From Arion vulgaris (taxonomy: Eukaryota; Mollusca; Gastropoda; Stylommatophora; Arionidae): a DNA stretch of 64,000 nt. The notes under the pieces are model-generated. The model searched no databases, had not been told where the DNA came from, and saw only the letters and a list, made by a program, of their open reading frames with translations. The position numbers were made by a program, and so were the translations under genes. The DNA is taken from assembly GCA_020796225.1 (NCBI GenBank), contig CM036767.1, positions 16,026,427 to 16,090,426 on the forward strand, in the 5' to 3' direction. This document shows positions 30,104-43,000 of this stretch, piece after piece (within the stretch, counting starts at the first letter, position 1; every line of letters begins with the position of its first letter).

Positions 30104-32690
30104 TGGATGAGATTTGAGCCGTTTGAGTTTTCCGCAAGTACTACTACTTTCTTGTCCCTTCGGTCAGTCATTGGTTGGATGCCTGTGATGGTCTCCATCG
30201 CCTTGATGGGCGTGGACTTTATGGCTCCAGTGATAATGCGTAGGCCCGGTTTTGACTGCTGCTCACTTTTGCGAATTGCTTGTTCGATGCATTGCTCCAC
30301 GCTGCCATACCGTACTCTAGGACGGGTCGCACTCTACCAGAGTAAAGTGTCTTGAGAATTCTGCTGTTTGCTCCCCATGTGGAACCTGCGAGTTTACGCA
30401 TCATTGTTAGCCTATGTCTCGCTTTTGCCGTAGCATTTTCGATCTGGGTGCACCAAGTCAGCTTTCTGTCGAGTGTGACTCCTAGGTACGTTGGGGTTTT
30501 ATTTTCTGGAAGGTTCTGCCCATTGACTTTAAGCGTTATCTTGTAATCCTTGTTATTCTGGGAGAACACAGTGTAAGTGGTCTTTGAAGGATTTATTTCA
30601 TATTCCACTTTGCTGACCACACTTCAAGGTTATTTAACGTAGCTTGCAGTCGATTTTCTGCTGTGGGCATTGACTCTTCTCTCGCCCATATTGCCAAGTC
30701 GTCGGCATACATGGCAGAGTGAACTCGTTCTGGGAGGCATGTTGCAATGTCATTGACGAAGACTAGAAAGAGAGTCGGTGAGAGCACTCATCCTTGGGGG
30801 ACTCCTTGCTCCAGTGTGGCCTTCATGCTTGTACCCTGAACCTGAACCCTTGCTGTTCTGTTCTCTAGGTATCTATCTAGCCAATTGTACATTCTTCCCT
30901 TTACGCCGAGGGTGAGGAGTTTGAGCCTTAATCCTTCTTTCCAGACTGTGTCAAATGCCTTCTCCATATCTACCAAGACCGCCAGTGTCTGTTTCTTTTC
31001 TTGGAAACCATCCTCGATTTCCTGGACAATGTAGGTTACTTGATCCTCTGTGGATCTGTATCTCCGAAACCGCCTTGTTGTGCCATAAGCAGCCCTTTGC
31101 TTTCCAAGTGCCAGGATAAGCGTTTGTTCACCATGCGCTCCATAAGTTTGCCCGTGCAGCTTAGGAGGCTTATTGGTCTGTAACTCGCTGGGTCGAGTTT
31201 ATTTTTGCTTGGTTTTAAGATGGGTACCATGATTGCTTCTTTCCATTCATGTGGTACTATGCCTGTTCTCACGATGTTGAGAACGGACAGTAGAGCGACC
31301 TTTGCTCTGTTTCCCAAGTTTTTAAGCATCTCATTGGTGATCCCATCTTTTCCGGGCGACTTTCTGGGTTTCAGGTCCTTTAAAGCCTCTTCCAGCTCGT
31401 TACTGGTGAATGTGTCCGTTAGGTGACTATCTGCTTTTCTTGGCTCGCCTTGGAGGCGAGCTTTCTCTTGGTGGCATCAACTTTTCCTTTCTATGCTTAC
31501 TCTGCTGACTTCGGCATATTGTTGCATCAGGATGTTTGCTGCTTCCCTACCCGAGGCCATCTTCCTGTCTTGTTCGAGGACTATAGGTGGTCTGCTGGTG
31601 TTTTCAGTGCGCTTGGCCAGCTTCCACAGTTTATGGCCGTCCCTATCGAGGTTCAGGGATTCGGTTGTTTGACCCAACTCTGTCTCGCCGCTCGTTTGAC
31701 CTCTCTTCTGTATTTTGCTGCCGCCGCCTTGTAAACAGTATTTGTCTCCACTGACTGTGCCTGTTCTGCCTCACTCCTTGTCTTCTCAAGGTCTTTTTCA
31801 AGCTTCTGAACCTCTGCTGTCCAGTATGGCTTGTAATCCTTTCGTGCGCCTCTAGGGATGGTTCCCGTGCCGCTTTCAGGATTGCTTCTGACAGTTCCCT
31901 TGCCACGATTCGCATGTTTTTCTTTTCATGCATGTTGATTCGTTCAACATTTGCATCAGTCAGTGCTCCATACTGTTTCCAATTGGCTCTCCTATAGTTC
32001 CACCGTGGCAACCACATTTTGGGCTCAGGTACGAAATTGAGGTCTACTTGCAATTTGACTGGTCTATGATCACTATCCCCTAGTTGGTGGGTAACCGTAC
32101 GGACTACTTTGGTGGATATGTCGCTTGGCCAAAGGCCAAGTCAGGGAACTCGTTGTGTGCCACGTTCTCCCAGTAGAAAGTTGATGGATCATCTGGAGCG
32201 TTGATGAGAACAGATTGTTCTCGATCTCTGTCTTCCACCTCTACTCCTCTACTGTTTGTTTCGGTACCCCATCTCCGAGCGGCTGTTGAAATCGCCGACC
32301 ACAATACATGAATTCTCACTGATATTCATTGTTTCGAGTGACAGCGGCGTGTAACTTGGACAGTAAAGATTGTACAGAAGGATCTGTGTCTTTGCACGTA
32401 ATTTGAACGCCTATGATCTCAACTGGCCGTGTTTCCTTTGTTCCTTCCATCTGCTTGGTTGAATGCCATTTCTAACTAGGGTGAGGACTCCACCCTTGTG
32501 CCCTTCTCGGTCTGTTCTGAAGGTCTGGTAACCTTTAATCTCGAACTTATGTCTGGGATTTAGATGCGTTTCTTGTATGCACGCAACGTCTATATCGTCT
32601 TCTGCAAGTCTTATTGCGAGTGCTTGCTTCTTGTGGTGGATACCTTCCGCATTCCATTGGGTGATATTTAATTTTTATGTCAATACTCGA
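29070..32690 (-). pseudogene. ORF2 of the Jockey-like LINE (EN-RT-RNase H), frame-broken
   Basis: Endonuclease (about 32690-32104): HPMECG/WNAEG-type start, a DIDV..IQET-like segment and VVGDFNSRSERWG read across frames. RT (about 31330-30220): ASYRPISLLSCTGKLMERMV, DMEKAFDTVWKEGL, GVPQG then a stop codon before VLSPTLFLVFVNDI, and the catalytic YADD in SAMYADDLAIW. RNase H follows at about 30000-29400. At least three frameshifts and one in-frame TGA (near 30788) interrupt it. If intact it would nick DNA and reverse-transcribe its own RNA. Confidence 0.8.
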
Positions 32691-33199
32691 CCGTATCGAA
32701 CCAGTAACTTTAACCCGGTTACCTCGTTCGCTGCTGTGCCGAGTTGGAGGGCGGGGACCGTCGGTAGCATAAAGCGGGCCCCTTCGAGGCATGGGGCCCG
32801 GCACTCGTCCTGCCCGGCGGGACTTCTCAGGAGGCGTAGCACCATATCGATTTTCATTATTAATAAACATATTCATGATAAAATTTAGTCCATGCAGCGT
32901 CAGCATGGTAGCTACTTACACTTTCAGTGCCGTTTTGAGCTCTGGTGCTTATCATTCGGACGTGTATCCGTTTTCAACCAGCGTTTGTACGGTTAGCTCT
33001 CCGTTAGCCTTCGACTGTCCCGAGCCAAAACTCACAAGGAGCTGCCATTTTCTTCAGGGCGCATCCCTTAGATGACCTGCCCTCCCGGCTTATGAGCGCC
33101 ATCTTCCCAACGAACCGGTCGTTTTACTGAACACATTGGTTCGTCACTCGTTCAGGTTTGTTTACGGTTTGCTCCGCTAGCCTTTGGTTGTACCCAACC

Positions 33200-33700
33200 A
33201 TGACACCACAAGGCAGCGGTTCCCTGCTGAGAGAACAGAGCTATGTTTCATGGGACGCTTTCGTAAGACTTTTGTTTGCGGTCTTTGGTCAGGAAATGTG
33301 TGTGTATTTTCAGGGACTTCCAGTCTTCTGCATTGCAGTGACCTCTATTTTAGCAAGGGTCTCACGTACTCTACTGTTTCGTACTTTGGAGCTCAAGCGT
33401 ATTTTTGCGGTCTTGGGCCAGGAAATGTGTGTATTTTCAGAGATTTCCCGTCTCTACGTTGCAGTGACCACGATTTTTTTTTGCAGGCGTTGTACTCTGC
33501 TATCTCAGTTCTTTCTGGTATGGACATATATTTTGCGGACTTCGACCAGGAAATGTGTTTATTTTTCAGATTTCTTTCATGCGTTGCGTCTCTAAGCTCA
33601 CACTATCACCACAGATAATTTCGCACGCTGCTGTTTCGTGCCTATTTCGCAGGACAATCGGCCAGGAGATGTGTGAATTTTTCAGGGATTTTCGGCCCCT
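33200..33700 (-). repeat. 5' tandem monomers of the LINE, about 4 units
   Basis: CAGGAAATGTG begins at 33290, 33419, 33547 and (as CAGGAGATGTG) 33663, a spacing of 129, 128 and 116 bp. Each is followed by TTTTCAG. In the element's orientation these lie near its 5' end, where some LINEs carry promoter monomers. Confidence 0.6.
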
Positions 33701-33984
33701 GCTTTGCTTTCACGGTCTCCCCGATCCCTGCCCTTTCATTTGCCAGACCGGAACCGTCTGTTTCCAGGGTCACCGCGTGGAGGTTTTGGAGCAGGGTTTT
33801 GGGTTTAGCGCGCCCTTCGCAACCCTGGCTCATTTTCCGCCGTGATGAGCCTTTGACTAAGGTTCAGGTTGGTGATTTTTGCTTGACCAGATAGTTGGAT
33901 ACATTTTTCTTTACCACGGGCTTGTGAAATGATAACTTTTACACGTCTTCTGTAACTCCTAACATTTAATCCCATATCATCAGC

Positions 33985-34420
33985 ATCAAGTAGCGTCCCT
34001 TCCGGAACTTGGCTCCCATGACAGCAGTCCAGAAACTCCTTGATGTGTGCAAGTTGACCGGCGTCACCAGCAATCATTATCAGATCGTCAATGACATCTT
34101 GCCCCCATCGTCTTCTAGATCTTCCTCTCATTCGTCCTCCAGACACCAATCCCTCCAAAATTATCGCCTCTAGGCACACATATCGTTTGATGTGTCCGAC
34201 ATATTTAATTTTCCTTGATTTTATGCTCTTTAATAGCCAACTCTTTAATATCAAGCTGTTGCAGAACAGAAACGTTTGTTCTTTTCTCTGTCCATGATAT
34301 TCTAAGTGCTCTTCTGTAGCATTTACATTCAAATGCGTTAAAGATTTCTCTGTCGCTTTGTCAATGTTCCATGTCTCTGACCCATATGTGACAAGAGAAA
34401 ACACAGGCTCTTAAACATTT
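33985..34420 (-). mobile_element. LINE 3'-end fragment
   Basis: Minus frame: FSLVTYGSETWNIDKATEK, KYVGHIKRYVCLEAIILEG, RRRWGQDVIDDLIMIAGDAG and GSQVPEGTLLDADDMG. This is the post-RT tail of an RTE-like LINE. The Jockey-like LINE inserted just beside it. Confidence 0.75.
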
Positions 34421-34531
34421 TTTTCTTGTGTCAGTTCCCTTTCTTATGTTAGTTCGTTCTTTTAGTTTTTGCAAATCAATGCTCAACCTTCTTTTAATTT
34501 CTTTTATAGCATTCCTGTCATTTGTCCGTCA

Positions 34532-34532
<1 letters not shown>

Positions 34533-34561
<29 letters not shown>
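34533..34561. repeat. (AT)n microsatellite
   Basis: About 14 AT units at the truncation point of the adjacent LINE fragment. Confidence 0.9.
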
Positions 34562-34566
<5 letters not shown>

Positions 34567-35030
34567 TGGCCAGCAAAATATTAAAATTAAAAATATTGAG
34601 AGCATGCATTTTCCCAGTGGCTACTTATGGTGTGAATCATGGACTATTACACAAAAATTAAGAACGAAAATCCAGTCCTTCGAAACTAAATGCTACAGAA
34701 AGATCCTACGAATACCATGGACAGAAAAAAGAAAGAACACTGATGTCCTGAAAGAACTAAATGTTAAAGAGAATTGGCTGATAAACAACATACTATACAG
34801 AAAAATTACATACTTTGGTCGCATCAAGCGTCACGATGGCCTGGAAAGAACAATACTAGAGGGCAGGGTCCCAGGACGCAGTGGCAGACCAAGAAGAAGA
34901 TGGCTACAAGATATTAAAGAAACCATGAACATTACCATTGGCGAAGTGGGTGAACTGGCAAGAGACAGAGTGAATTTCAGATGTGCTGCAAAGAGAGCAA
35001 CGTCCTATAAAGGATACGCACCTTGATGAT
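34562..35030 (+). mobile_element. LINE 3'-end fragment, frame intact
   Basis: An open frame encodes CESWTITQKLRTKIQSFETK, CYRKILRIPWTEKRKN, KITYFGRIKRHDGLERTILE, GRPRRRWLQDIKETMNI and GELARDRVNFRCAAKRA, with a stop at 35026. It lacks the RT catalytic core, so it is 5'-truncated. The good frame preservation suggests a young copy. Confidence 0.8.
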
Positions 35031-35036
35031 GATATA

Positions 35037-35202
35037 CAGTGGCGGCTCGTCATTAAGGGTCAGAGGGGCCTGGCCCCACCAAAAATAATGTGTAACGTGT
35101 ATTTATTATTTAATAAATTAAAATATAACCTAACCCAAAACCATGATTTTCCGAAAATGTCTGTCTAGCCCAACCAACAAAAACGATCACGAGCCGCCAC
35201 TG
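35037..35202 (-). mobile_element. hAT-like MITE (same family as 11765-11928)
   Basis: CAGTGGCGGCTCGTCATTAA.. GATCACGAGCCGCCACTG with inverted ends, 166 bp, in the opposite orientation to the first copy. No clean TSD. Confidence 0.8.
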
Positions 35203-35754
35203 TATATACACATACAAGTATGTAAAATAGTGCTCCACACCAAATCGTACTATCAGTGAACACAATACAGATCCTGGTAATGTTATCTTAAGACAGCGTC
35301 ATTATATAAAGACGAAAACGCTGCAAAGAAACTTTTATCTCGAACTGTAAAGAAGAAAATATGAACGCCTAAAATGAGTGCGTTAACCCGTAACATGATA
35401 AAAAAAGAAAAGCACTATCACACATGGATGTAAACGAGAACGTAGAGGGCAAAGAGATCATCCTATGTATCATCTCCAGTTTCACCTGCAGCAACTGTTG
35501 CAAGGACTCCAGAATAGGCCAGTACAGACACAACAGACGTTGTGATTCAGCACAGAACAAACTATATGACGCAAAACCTATCGTCTCCTTGAACAAAGAG
35601 GCCAATGTTGTTGGGTTAGACTGAGCACCTATGGGTTTGTCCGGAGTTCTATTACGTCGGTTCAAGAACTAATAACTCTGACGACTAATTTGTTTATGAA
35701 TTTATTAGTTTAACCCATTCGTCCATCTGAACCGATATACTACCTCTGTAATAG
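35203..35754. other. No recognised feature
   Basis: Ordinary-looking AT-rich sequence with no gene or repeat I can assign. It precedes the putative LTR. Confidence 0.35.
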
Positions 35755-37060
35755 TGTTCGTGGTTGAGCAGGACAAAAAGGTATCAAATTCCAATAGGCC
35801 ACAGATAAACAAGTCAAAAGTTCAAAAGTTTAATTAAGTAGGCGACCCTACGAAGCGGTTTAAAAATGCAACGGCTAGGTTTCCCAAAATAAATTAGGCA
35901 GACGAAGCCATTATGGAAATACTACATGAATTTCCGAAAGATAATAGGATGGCCTGATTTGTTAAAGACTGAGATTGGAAATTAAACAGGGATGCCGGAC
36001 AGATTTATGGACGATTTCTCAGGAAAAGATAAAAATTGGGAAGCCCAGTAATCATTAGTATAAATGGAAGGGGAGTTTTTTTGGGAGGCGGAAGAAAAGG
36101 GGGTTTTTTGGCCCCAAATATAAATAAAACGGTGAAAAATTTCCCCAAGCAGAAGAAGAAAAAAAAGGCAAAGGGGGTGAAAACCCTTCCCGGGGGCCCC
36201 AAAGGGGCATACGGAATCCCCGGTGGCCGTTGAAGAGACAAAAATTGATTTCCCCGAATATTGAAGTTGGTTTGAACACCCCGACACCCAAATAGGACAC
36301 ATAAAAAACAACAGCTAAACAGCAGAAGATTGTAGAAATACTTTTAAAAATGGAAAAATAATTTTCCCCGAACATGGAAAGTTTAAAACCCCCGGGGGCA
36401 ACGGAAGGGCCCCGGTGCTGGGGTTAAAAAGGGCGCCCAAACTTTGTTGGGGTATGGAAAGAATAACAAAGACTTGTGTGAATTGGGACAGCGGGTTCAA
36501 ATAGACCCACAGTTGGTACCCCGTCAGACCTATAGCAAATCTGATAAAAGAAAAAATATCTTAAAAACAGACAGCATGAAATTACCTGTTCAACTGGAAA
36601 TATTATCTTCAAAATTTTTATTTTAGCAAGAAAAAAAAACCAAGTTATCAAACCTCGTTTTACAGATATGATCTTAATGTAAAAAAAAAAATTTTTCCAA
36701 GAAAGAAAATAGACACTTTAAAAAATTTTTCTTTAAAGTCTTTTTTTAACCCATGGAACACTCAACCCAATTTTCCTGAAAAAAGTTTTTAATTTTTTAA
36801 AAACAAAGGGCACTAAGATTTCGAAAACCTTAAAAATTTACAAGGGAAACCCTGTGATATTAATAAGCGAACCCAAATGTAAAAATTTTTCATATAATCA
36901 AGAAATTTTATAGTTCCATTTTATAGGTGTATATATTTTCAAGTGGGTAATCATTTTTGGGGGACTATATTGTATTTTTCTTTATGAAATTTATGATAAA
37001 ATATTTTTTAAAAATTTTAAAAGGTCAAATTCTGGGTAAAATAGGCCATAAATAAAATTA
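35755..37060 (+). repeat. Left LTR (putative)
   Basis: The first 270 bp or so are clean sequence; from about 36020 the copy becomes homopolymer-rich. The right boundary is approximate, set where similarity to the right copy fades. Confidence 0.5.
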
Positions 37061-40000
37061 AAAAAGGGTTTTATTTTTTATAAAAAATTAATTAGGCTGT
37101 TTAATAAAATTAGAAGAAAAATCCTCAAAACAATGAAATGTGCCCGGGAAATTAAAAACCCTGGGATATTCCTAAACTATATAAGAATTTTTAAGGGCCT
37201 TTGGAACAAAAGGCCCTTTTATTCGATTTTAAAGAAAAAATTAAAAAAATTTTGGGGGTTGTGTAAAAAAACCCCCACGTTTTTAAACCCCTTTTTTAAG
37301 TTGCTTATTCTCATACTTTAAAAGGGGTTGATTGATAAGCCGATAAACGGGCAAAAAAAAGGGCCCGGAATAAACAAGAAAAAAAATGTCATTAGGGGAA
37401 AAACGAGTGGGAAGTTTCCATGTGGGCGTTAGAAATTAAATTAGCACAAAACCGCCCGGGCCAATGGGAAAATTAAATACTTTTTCCGGAAAGGCTGGAA
37501 AATTTAAATCATGGAGGGCGGAAATGAAAAGTACCCATTCATGGGGAAAAGTTGGAAGATGATGAGAAAAAAAAAATTTTCGCGCTAAAGCGGGGTGGGA
37601 CGGTGAAATTTTTACTAATAAATAAATTTAAAAAACCAATTTAGAAGGGCCCGTGGGGGGGGTTTTAAGGGCCCCTCCCCTTTTTGGGCAAATTCCCCAA
37701 CCCCCCTACCCCACCTTTTTGGGAAAAATTAACAAAAACACAAAAAAAAAAGGCCCGGTTTTTGGGAAAAGTGGTGGGTTAAAAAGGGCTTTCCCTGGCC
37801 CAGAAGAAATGGAATTGGGGGGGCCTTCTCATCTTTCATTTATAGATGGGTTGGACAGAAAAAATTGGCGGGGGCTCGAAGGGAAGGGCCGGGAGCCTGG
37901 CAGCCATTTCGGGGAAACGGGAAAACTATATTGGGAAATGTGACCTTAAAATTTGGACGGAACATATGGGGAAAAAGAAAACCAAAGGGGGGTTTATAAA
38001 AAAAATATAAAAACCCATAAAAAGATAGGGCGTTTAAATAGTCAGGATCGAATAGAGAGAGGGAAATCAGGTTTGATAAAACCAAGGCTTTGGGCCCAAA
38101 CAGTAAAAAAACCAGCAATCCCCAAAATTGAAAGGGAGATAGGACATTGGCGTATAACTGTCCGGGAACCCCGAAAAGGGGCGGGGCCAAAAAAATGTTT
38201 GGTTTGTGGAAAATGGACTTTTGGGCAAAAAGGATGAACAGACAACGATAAAAGAAATGGGGACAAAAAAATGGGGGGGACAAAAAAAAAAACAAATATA
38301 AAGCTAAAAAATAAAAGGACCCCCGTAAACCCGGACCCACCAGGGGGTTAAGTCATTGGGGGTCTGCCCCAAGAAGTGGCCCAAAAATTTTAACCGGTGG
38401 GACCCGGGGAGCTCATGAAAGGGGTGAAAAAGGACGAGATGTTTGGGGGCCCGGGGGGGCACGGTTTGGGGCGGCAGTCTATAAGTAAGAACGTTTCGAG
38501 CACTAAAATGAGGAAACAGTAAAAAAAAACAAGGACAAGTTTAGAATCTGTGCCCGGGCAACCCAAATTTGTTGGTTTTGGGAAACCAACCCCAGTTTTG
38601 AAAAAAAAAAATAGGAAAACCATTTTTATCATAGCATTTTTATAAAAAGAGGGAAAAAAGGCCCAATTTTGGGGAAGGGAAAATTTCCTTTAAAAAAAAA
38701 AGCCGATTATTTTTCCCTTTACAAAGATGTGGATCGGGAAAAAAGTGCCGCTAGGAGGTTTTAAATTTGTCTGGGTTGTGTGGGCTAAATGGGGATAGGG
38801 TTTTAAAAACCATTTTGTCGATAAATGTTTTTCCCCAGCTAAAAGGATACAGCAAGGCCCACACATTAGGGGGGTCAGTGGTAAAAAAAAGGAAATGGCA
38901 ATTTTGACATTGTTTGGAAAACCCCCAAAGGTTTTGGTAGTATTGAAGGAAAAAGGGGCTAAACAGAATCCCCCTTTTGTAAAACGGTGAAAAACGGGAA
39001 ACAAAATTCTGAAATAAAAAGGATAGAAAGATAGGAGAAGCAGTGGAATAAAGGACGGGGGTTCCCAACATTGGGAAGGGCCAGGAAGTGGTCTTAATCA
39101 CCAATGAGCAGGACAAAAAAAAACCCAGGGGGCCATTCATTTCCATATTCAAATCGAAAAATTTGGGGGGGAAAAAGGTTCAGATGGGGAGAGAGAAAAC
39201 GGAATACTTAGGAGACCGGCAGTAGAACTCCCGGGGAGGGCGAAAAAAGAATCCCCCCTATGGTCGGTACAGCAATAAGAAAAAAAATTCATGAGGGGGT
39301 TTTAAAAAGAGTAAAACCCGGGAAAAATGGACCCAGGGCGAAAAAAAAATGTTTGGAAAATTTGGGTAGTGAAAACACCCAGTTGAGGGAGTCTTTGGGG
39401 AAACAGGAGAGGAAAAAATGCTTTGGGACATTTCTAAAAAACCAGTGTATTTCCCCTTGACCTCGGGGTTAGGGCGCACGGGGCCCGGTCAAATGGATAA
39501 GGGCGGGACGGGGAAAACCCCAAAAGGGCTGAAATATGGGCCCCTTAAGAATCAAAGATAGAAAAAAGCAATTGAGGTATGTTGAAAAAAAGGTTTTAAA
39601 AGGGAATTAAAAGGTCAAGTGACGTCCCAAATTTTAAAAATCACAAAAAAAATGGTTTTCCGGTTTTTTTTTTAAAATTCGGGCTTGAATAAGGTCCCCA
39701 AAAAACATCCATTCCCTTTAAATTGGGGACATTTTAAAGGGGCCCAAAAAAATCTAGGTATTTTTCCCCTAGGGGGGTCGGGGGTTCTGGTTTTTCCCCG
39801 GTGACACCGGGGCAAAACAAAGGGGTGCATTTGTCTCCCATGTTTGGAAGTTTCTTTGGGAAATGATCCTTTTAAAAGGTTGAAATCGTCCCCAGCCACG
39901 TAAAAAAAATTGATGGATGAAGTGTTACGGGGTAGGGGGGGGTTTTTGCACTCGCATCGACGACATCCTCATTAAACCCAGACGGTAAAAGAACATTAAA

Positions 40001-43000
40001 CCATATTAAAAAGGGGTTTTCCCCAAGGAAAAAAGGAACATTCAGTAAAACTGAAACAGCAAATAAATTTTGAAAAGCAAAACCCAAAGTTTTTGGGGGT
40101 TTTTACCAAAAATCGTTTGGAAAAAACCCCGATTTTGGATAAAGAAAAAAGTTTTTAAAAGGTCCAGCTCCGACTAATATTAGGGGAGTTCAAAATTTTT
40201 GGGGTTTAATGGTTTAGGGACTTTTGAAATTTCTCTGACACCCTTAAAACCCTAGGGAAAATTTTAACTAAAAAATTTTAAAATTTTAAAAGTTCAAATA
40301 ATTTTAAAAAGAAACCTATAACTTTTAAAAAATTTTAAATTTTTACCGTTTTGCACCCCAGACTTGGGGAAAAGAAAGGGGTGCTATAAATTTCATCAGA
40401 TAGTGCTGTGGGAAAATTGTCTTTTTCCCCTTTTTGGGAGGGAAAAAATGCTCCGGCCCTTAAAAAGGGGGCCCCCCCTTTTTTTTCCCTCCCCTGAAAA
40501 AAAAAATTCTCGGAAACCAGTCCCATAAAAAAAGGGGTTTAAACCTTTCATTGCCCTTGCAAAAATTTGGGTTTTTCCCCTGCACAATCCCAAAATTCCC
40601 TAATCCGGAATCCCAACCCAAAAGCAAAAAGGGGAAACCCCAAAAATAAAAACCCGGGAAAAATAAAACAATTGAATCAAAGGTTTTGACAGAGTAATTT
40701 AAAGGTACAAAAAACCCTTGCGCTTTGGGTATCAGACCCCTTTCCCCAAAGAAGGGGAAGAAAAAAGGAAAAGGTTCCTGTTATTGGTGAAAAGGAAAAA
40801 ATCTGAAAAAAATAAAATTGGATTTGGGTGGGAAATTGAAGGGGGTTGTCGGAACGGAGGAAGATGTTTGGGAAGGGCCCCGTGGGAACCCCCCAGTCTG
40901 GATATAGGTGGGGAACGGAAAAAAGGACCCAGTGGGAGTACAAAAACCCCTTCGGGGGGAAAAAGGGGTCACTGAAGGGAATTTGGGTTTCCCCTTTTTT
41001 GGGGATAACGTTTTTGTCCCTTTAACCCAAAAGAAGGCCCCCCACCGGGGGTCTCTGCATCCCGGAAGCCAAAGAAAAAGTCCCACGACGGTATCATGAT
41101 TCGTTGGGGTATGGGGAAGAGACAAGTGTATTGATCTTTTAAAAAAATATTACGGGAAAAATTTTTTTAAAGATGTCCACAAATACGTGAGTTTTTTGTA
41201 AGTGTGTAAACTGAAATAAAACACCCAAAAATGCCCCGGTGCAAAACGGCCCAAACAACATTTCGACCCCAAAGGTCGCTTGATATTCCCGGGATTTTCC
41301 CCGGACGTTTTAAAGGTAAATATGTTCTACGGTTTTACGGGCTGATAGCCAGTCCCGGAAATTTTTTCCCCCCCTCCACGGGAACTAGTGAACAGTAAAA
41401 TTCTGATGTCCGTTTTGCCCAATATAGCGGGCCCCGATTATTCTGCCCGTAATGGTGGTGGTTCACTAATCTCAATTTTGGGAAACCGTTGAAGGTTGAA
41501 CTTTTTCATATTGACGTCATATTATAGACCTCAAGCAAAAGGGATAAACAGGCAGCCGGACATGAATGCCCTTTTTGTCTAAGTTGGTGGTAGAGAATGG
41601 TCAATGTTGGGATGTACATTTGGGAATAAAGCAGTAGAAAATTTGGTTACATTCTCGACAACAATTCTCCCCTTTTTTTTTGATGTAGGGGAAAAACCCA
41701 TTTTCCGAAAAAATTTTTAACCTTTTAAAAATAGAAGGAAGAAGAACACCCCAAAAATCATCCTGCAAGGTATGAAAGGGGCCCCCATATCGATTTATAA
41801 AAAACAACGGGAAGGTTCCCGATGTCAGGGGGAAAATATGCAGATAGAAACACAGAACTAAAAATTTTAAAAAGGGGAAAGAAAGTATATTATAGGAAAC
41901 ATGTGAGGGCTCTAAAACGTGGTAGATGGGAAAAGAGGTTTTTTAATTTTCAAGGCCCCGGGCCTTCACGTATAAAATTAAACATCGGTTAAAAACAGTC
42001 CCCGGGTTTTCATTTGCCAATAGGAGGGATAATGCGATGGTAGTGGGACCAAACCAAGAAGAAGAGCTAAAACCTAGACAAAAGGAGGGCAACCATGCCG
42101 GGGAAGGGTTTAGGGAAAAGAACAAATTCAGAATCTGAAAAGGGGTGAAAGAAACCAGGTTTGGGAACGTTGAACATGAACTTGAAGAAAGAACTAGGGG
42201 GAAAAGAAAAACCCCGGAAGATTTTGGGGGAAAAGGGGAAAGGTTCAAATGAACTAAGAAGGAAAACCGGGGAATAACCTCGGGGGCGGGAAAGTACTGA
42301 AGAAAAGGTCAAAGTTAGTGATGCGCCATCCAAATACTCCCCCAAAACAAAGAAAAAAAACCCAGAGGGGCGCATCAGAGGGAAATTTAAAGGGGGCGGG
42401 TCAGGATAAATATTCTTCCAAAAAGGGGAGGCCAGTGTTGGACTGAACTTTCCCGGGAGGTCTTAGCCCAAAAAACAGTGGACTACAAAAAACCTTGGCG
42501 TTCCCTGGAAAAACGGAAATTCCCAAACGGTCAATCAGATTTTCCCCTTTATATCAGACGGACGTGGGGAAAATTAAAAAGGCCCATACTAAAAGGGGGG
42601 GTTGTCTCATCAGGAGATGCCCAACCCTCTGAACCAGGAGAATACCTGCTGGTTAAAAATACAAAAGAATACTGAACCATCAAAAAGGGAAAAACCGGGA
42701 AAAAGATTAGAAAATAAAAAATGGGGAAAAAAAAGCAGGGAAACAGTGAACTAGGGAGGACAACAAGATGTGGGTAAGACCCTGTTTTCCCACGGAAAAT
42801 GGGGCAGCCCCGGTTGAGTGCGGGTTTGAAATTTTTGGAGGGGAATGGGGAATTTAGTACTATATGTCTAAAATGGGTAGATATTTTCCCCTGCTGGGGT
42901 TCATAAAAAAGAAAGTGGGGGAAAATAGAAGGGGGTAAAAAAAGTGGTCTTTAAAAAAACATGTTTTTTCCCGCTGGTATAATGATTCCTTGGGTTTAAG

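Larger units (their letters stand above)
29016..33862 (-). mobile_element. Jockey-like LINE, apparently full length, 40-bp TSD
   Basis: A 40-bp direct repeat starting TTCAGGTTGGTGATTTTTGC occurs at 28976-29015 and 33863-33902, immediately outside the element. In the minus orientation the order is: 5' tandem monomers (33200-33700), ORF1-like region, APE-type endonuclease, reverse transcriptase, RNase H, Cys/His C-terminus, and an AGGAAGGAAGG tail. Frameshifts and a stop make it inactive. Jockey/I-group assignment is from domain order. Confidence 0.85.

Noticed and set aside
33158..33618. Two overlapping + frames of about 145 codons as a repeat protein
   Set aside because: They read the LINE's 5' tandem monomers in antisense; the repeat period explains the open frames.
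38180..38240. CLVCGKWTFGQK as a gag zinc knuckle
   Set aside because: The spacing is suggestive, but the His and last Cys are absent and the local sequence is unreliable. Mentioned only as a possibility under the LTR element.
37840..38340. Open frames with Phe/Pro/Leu-rich hydrophobic strings as membrane proteins
   Set aside because: They lie in the run-smoothed block, where CCC, TTT and GGG runs generate such composition automatically.
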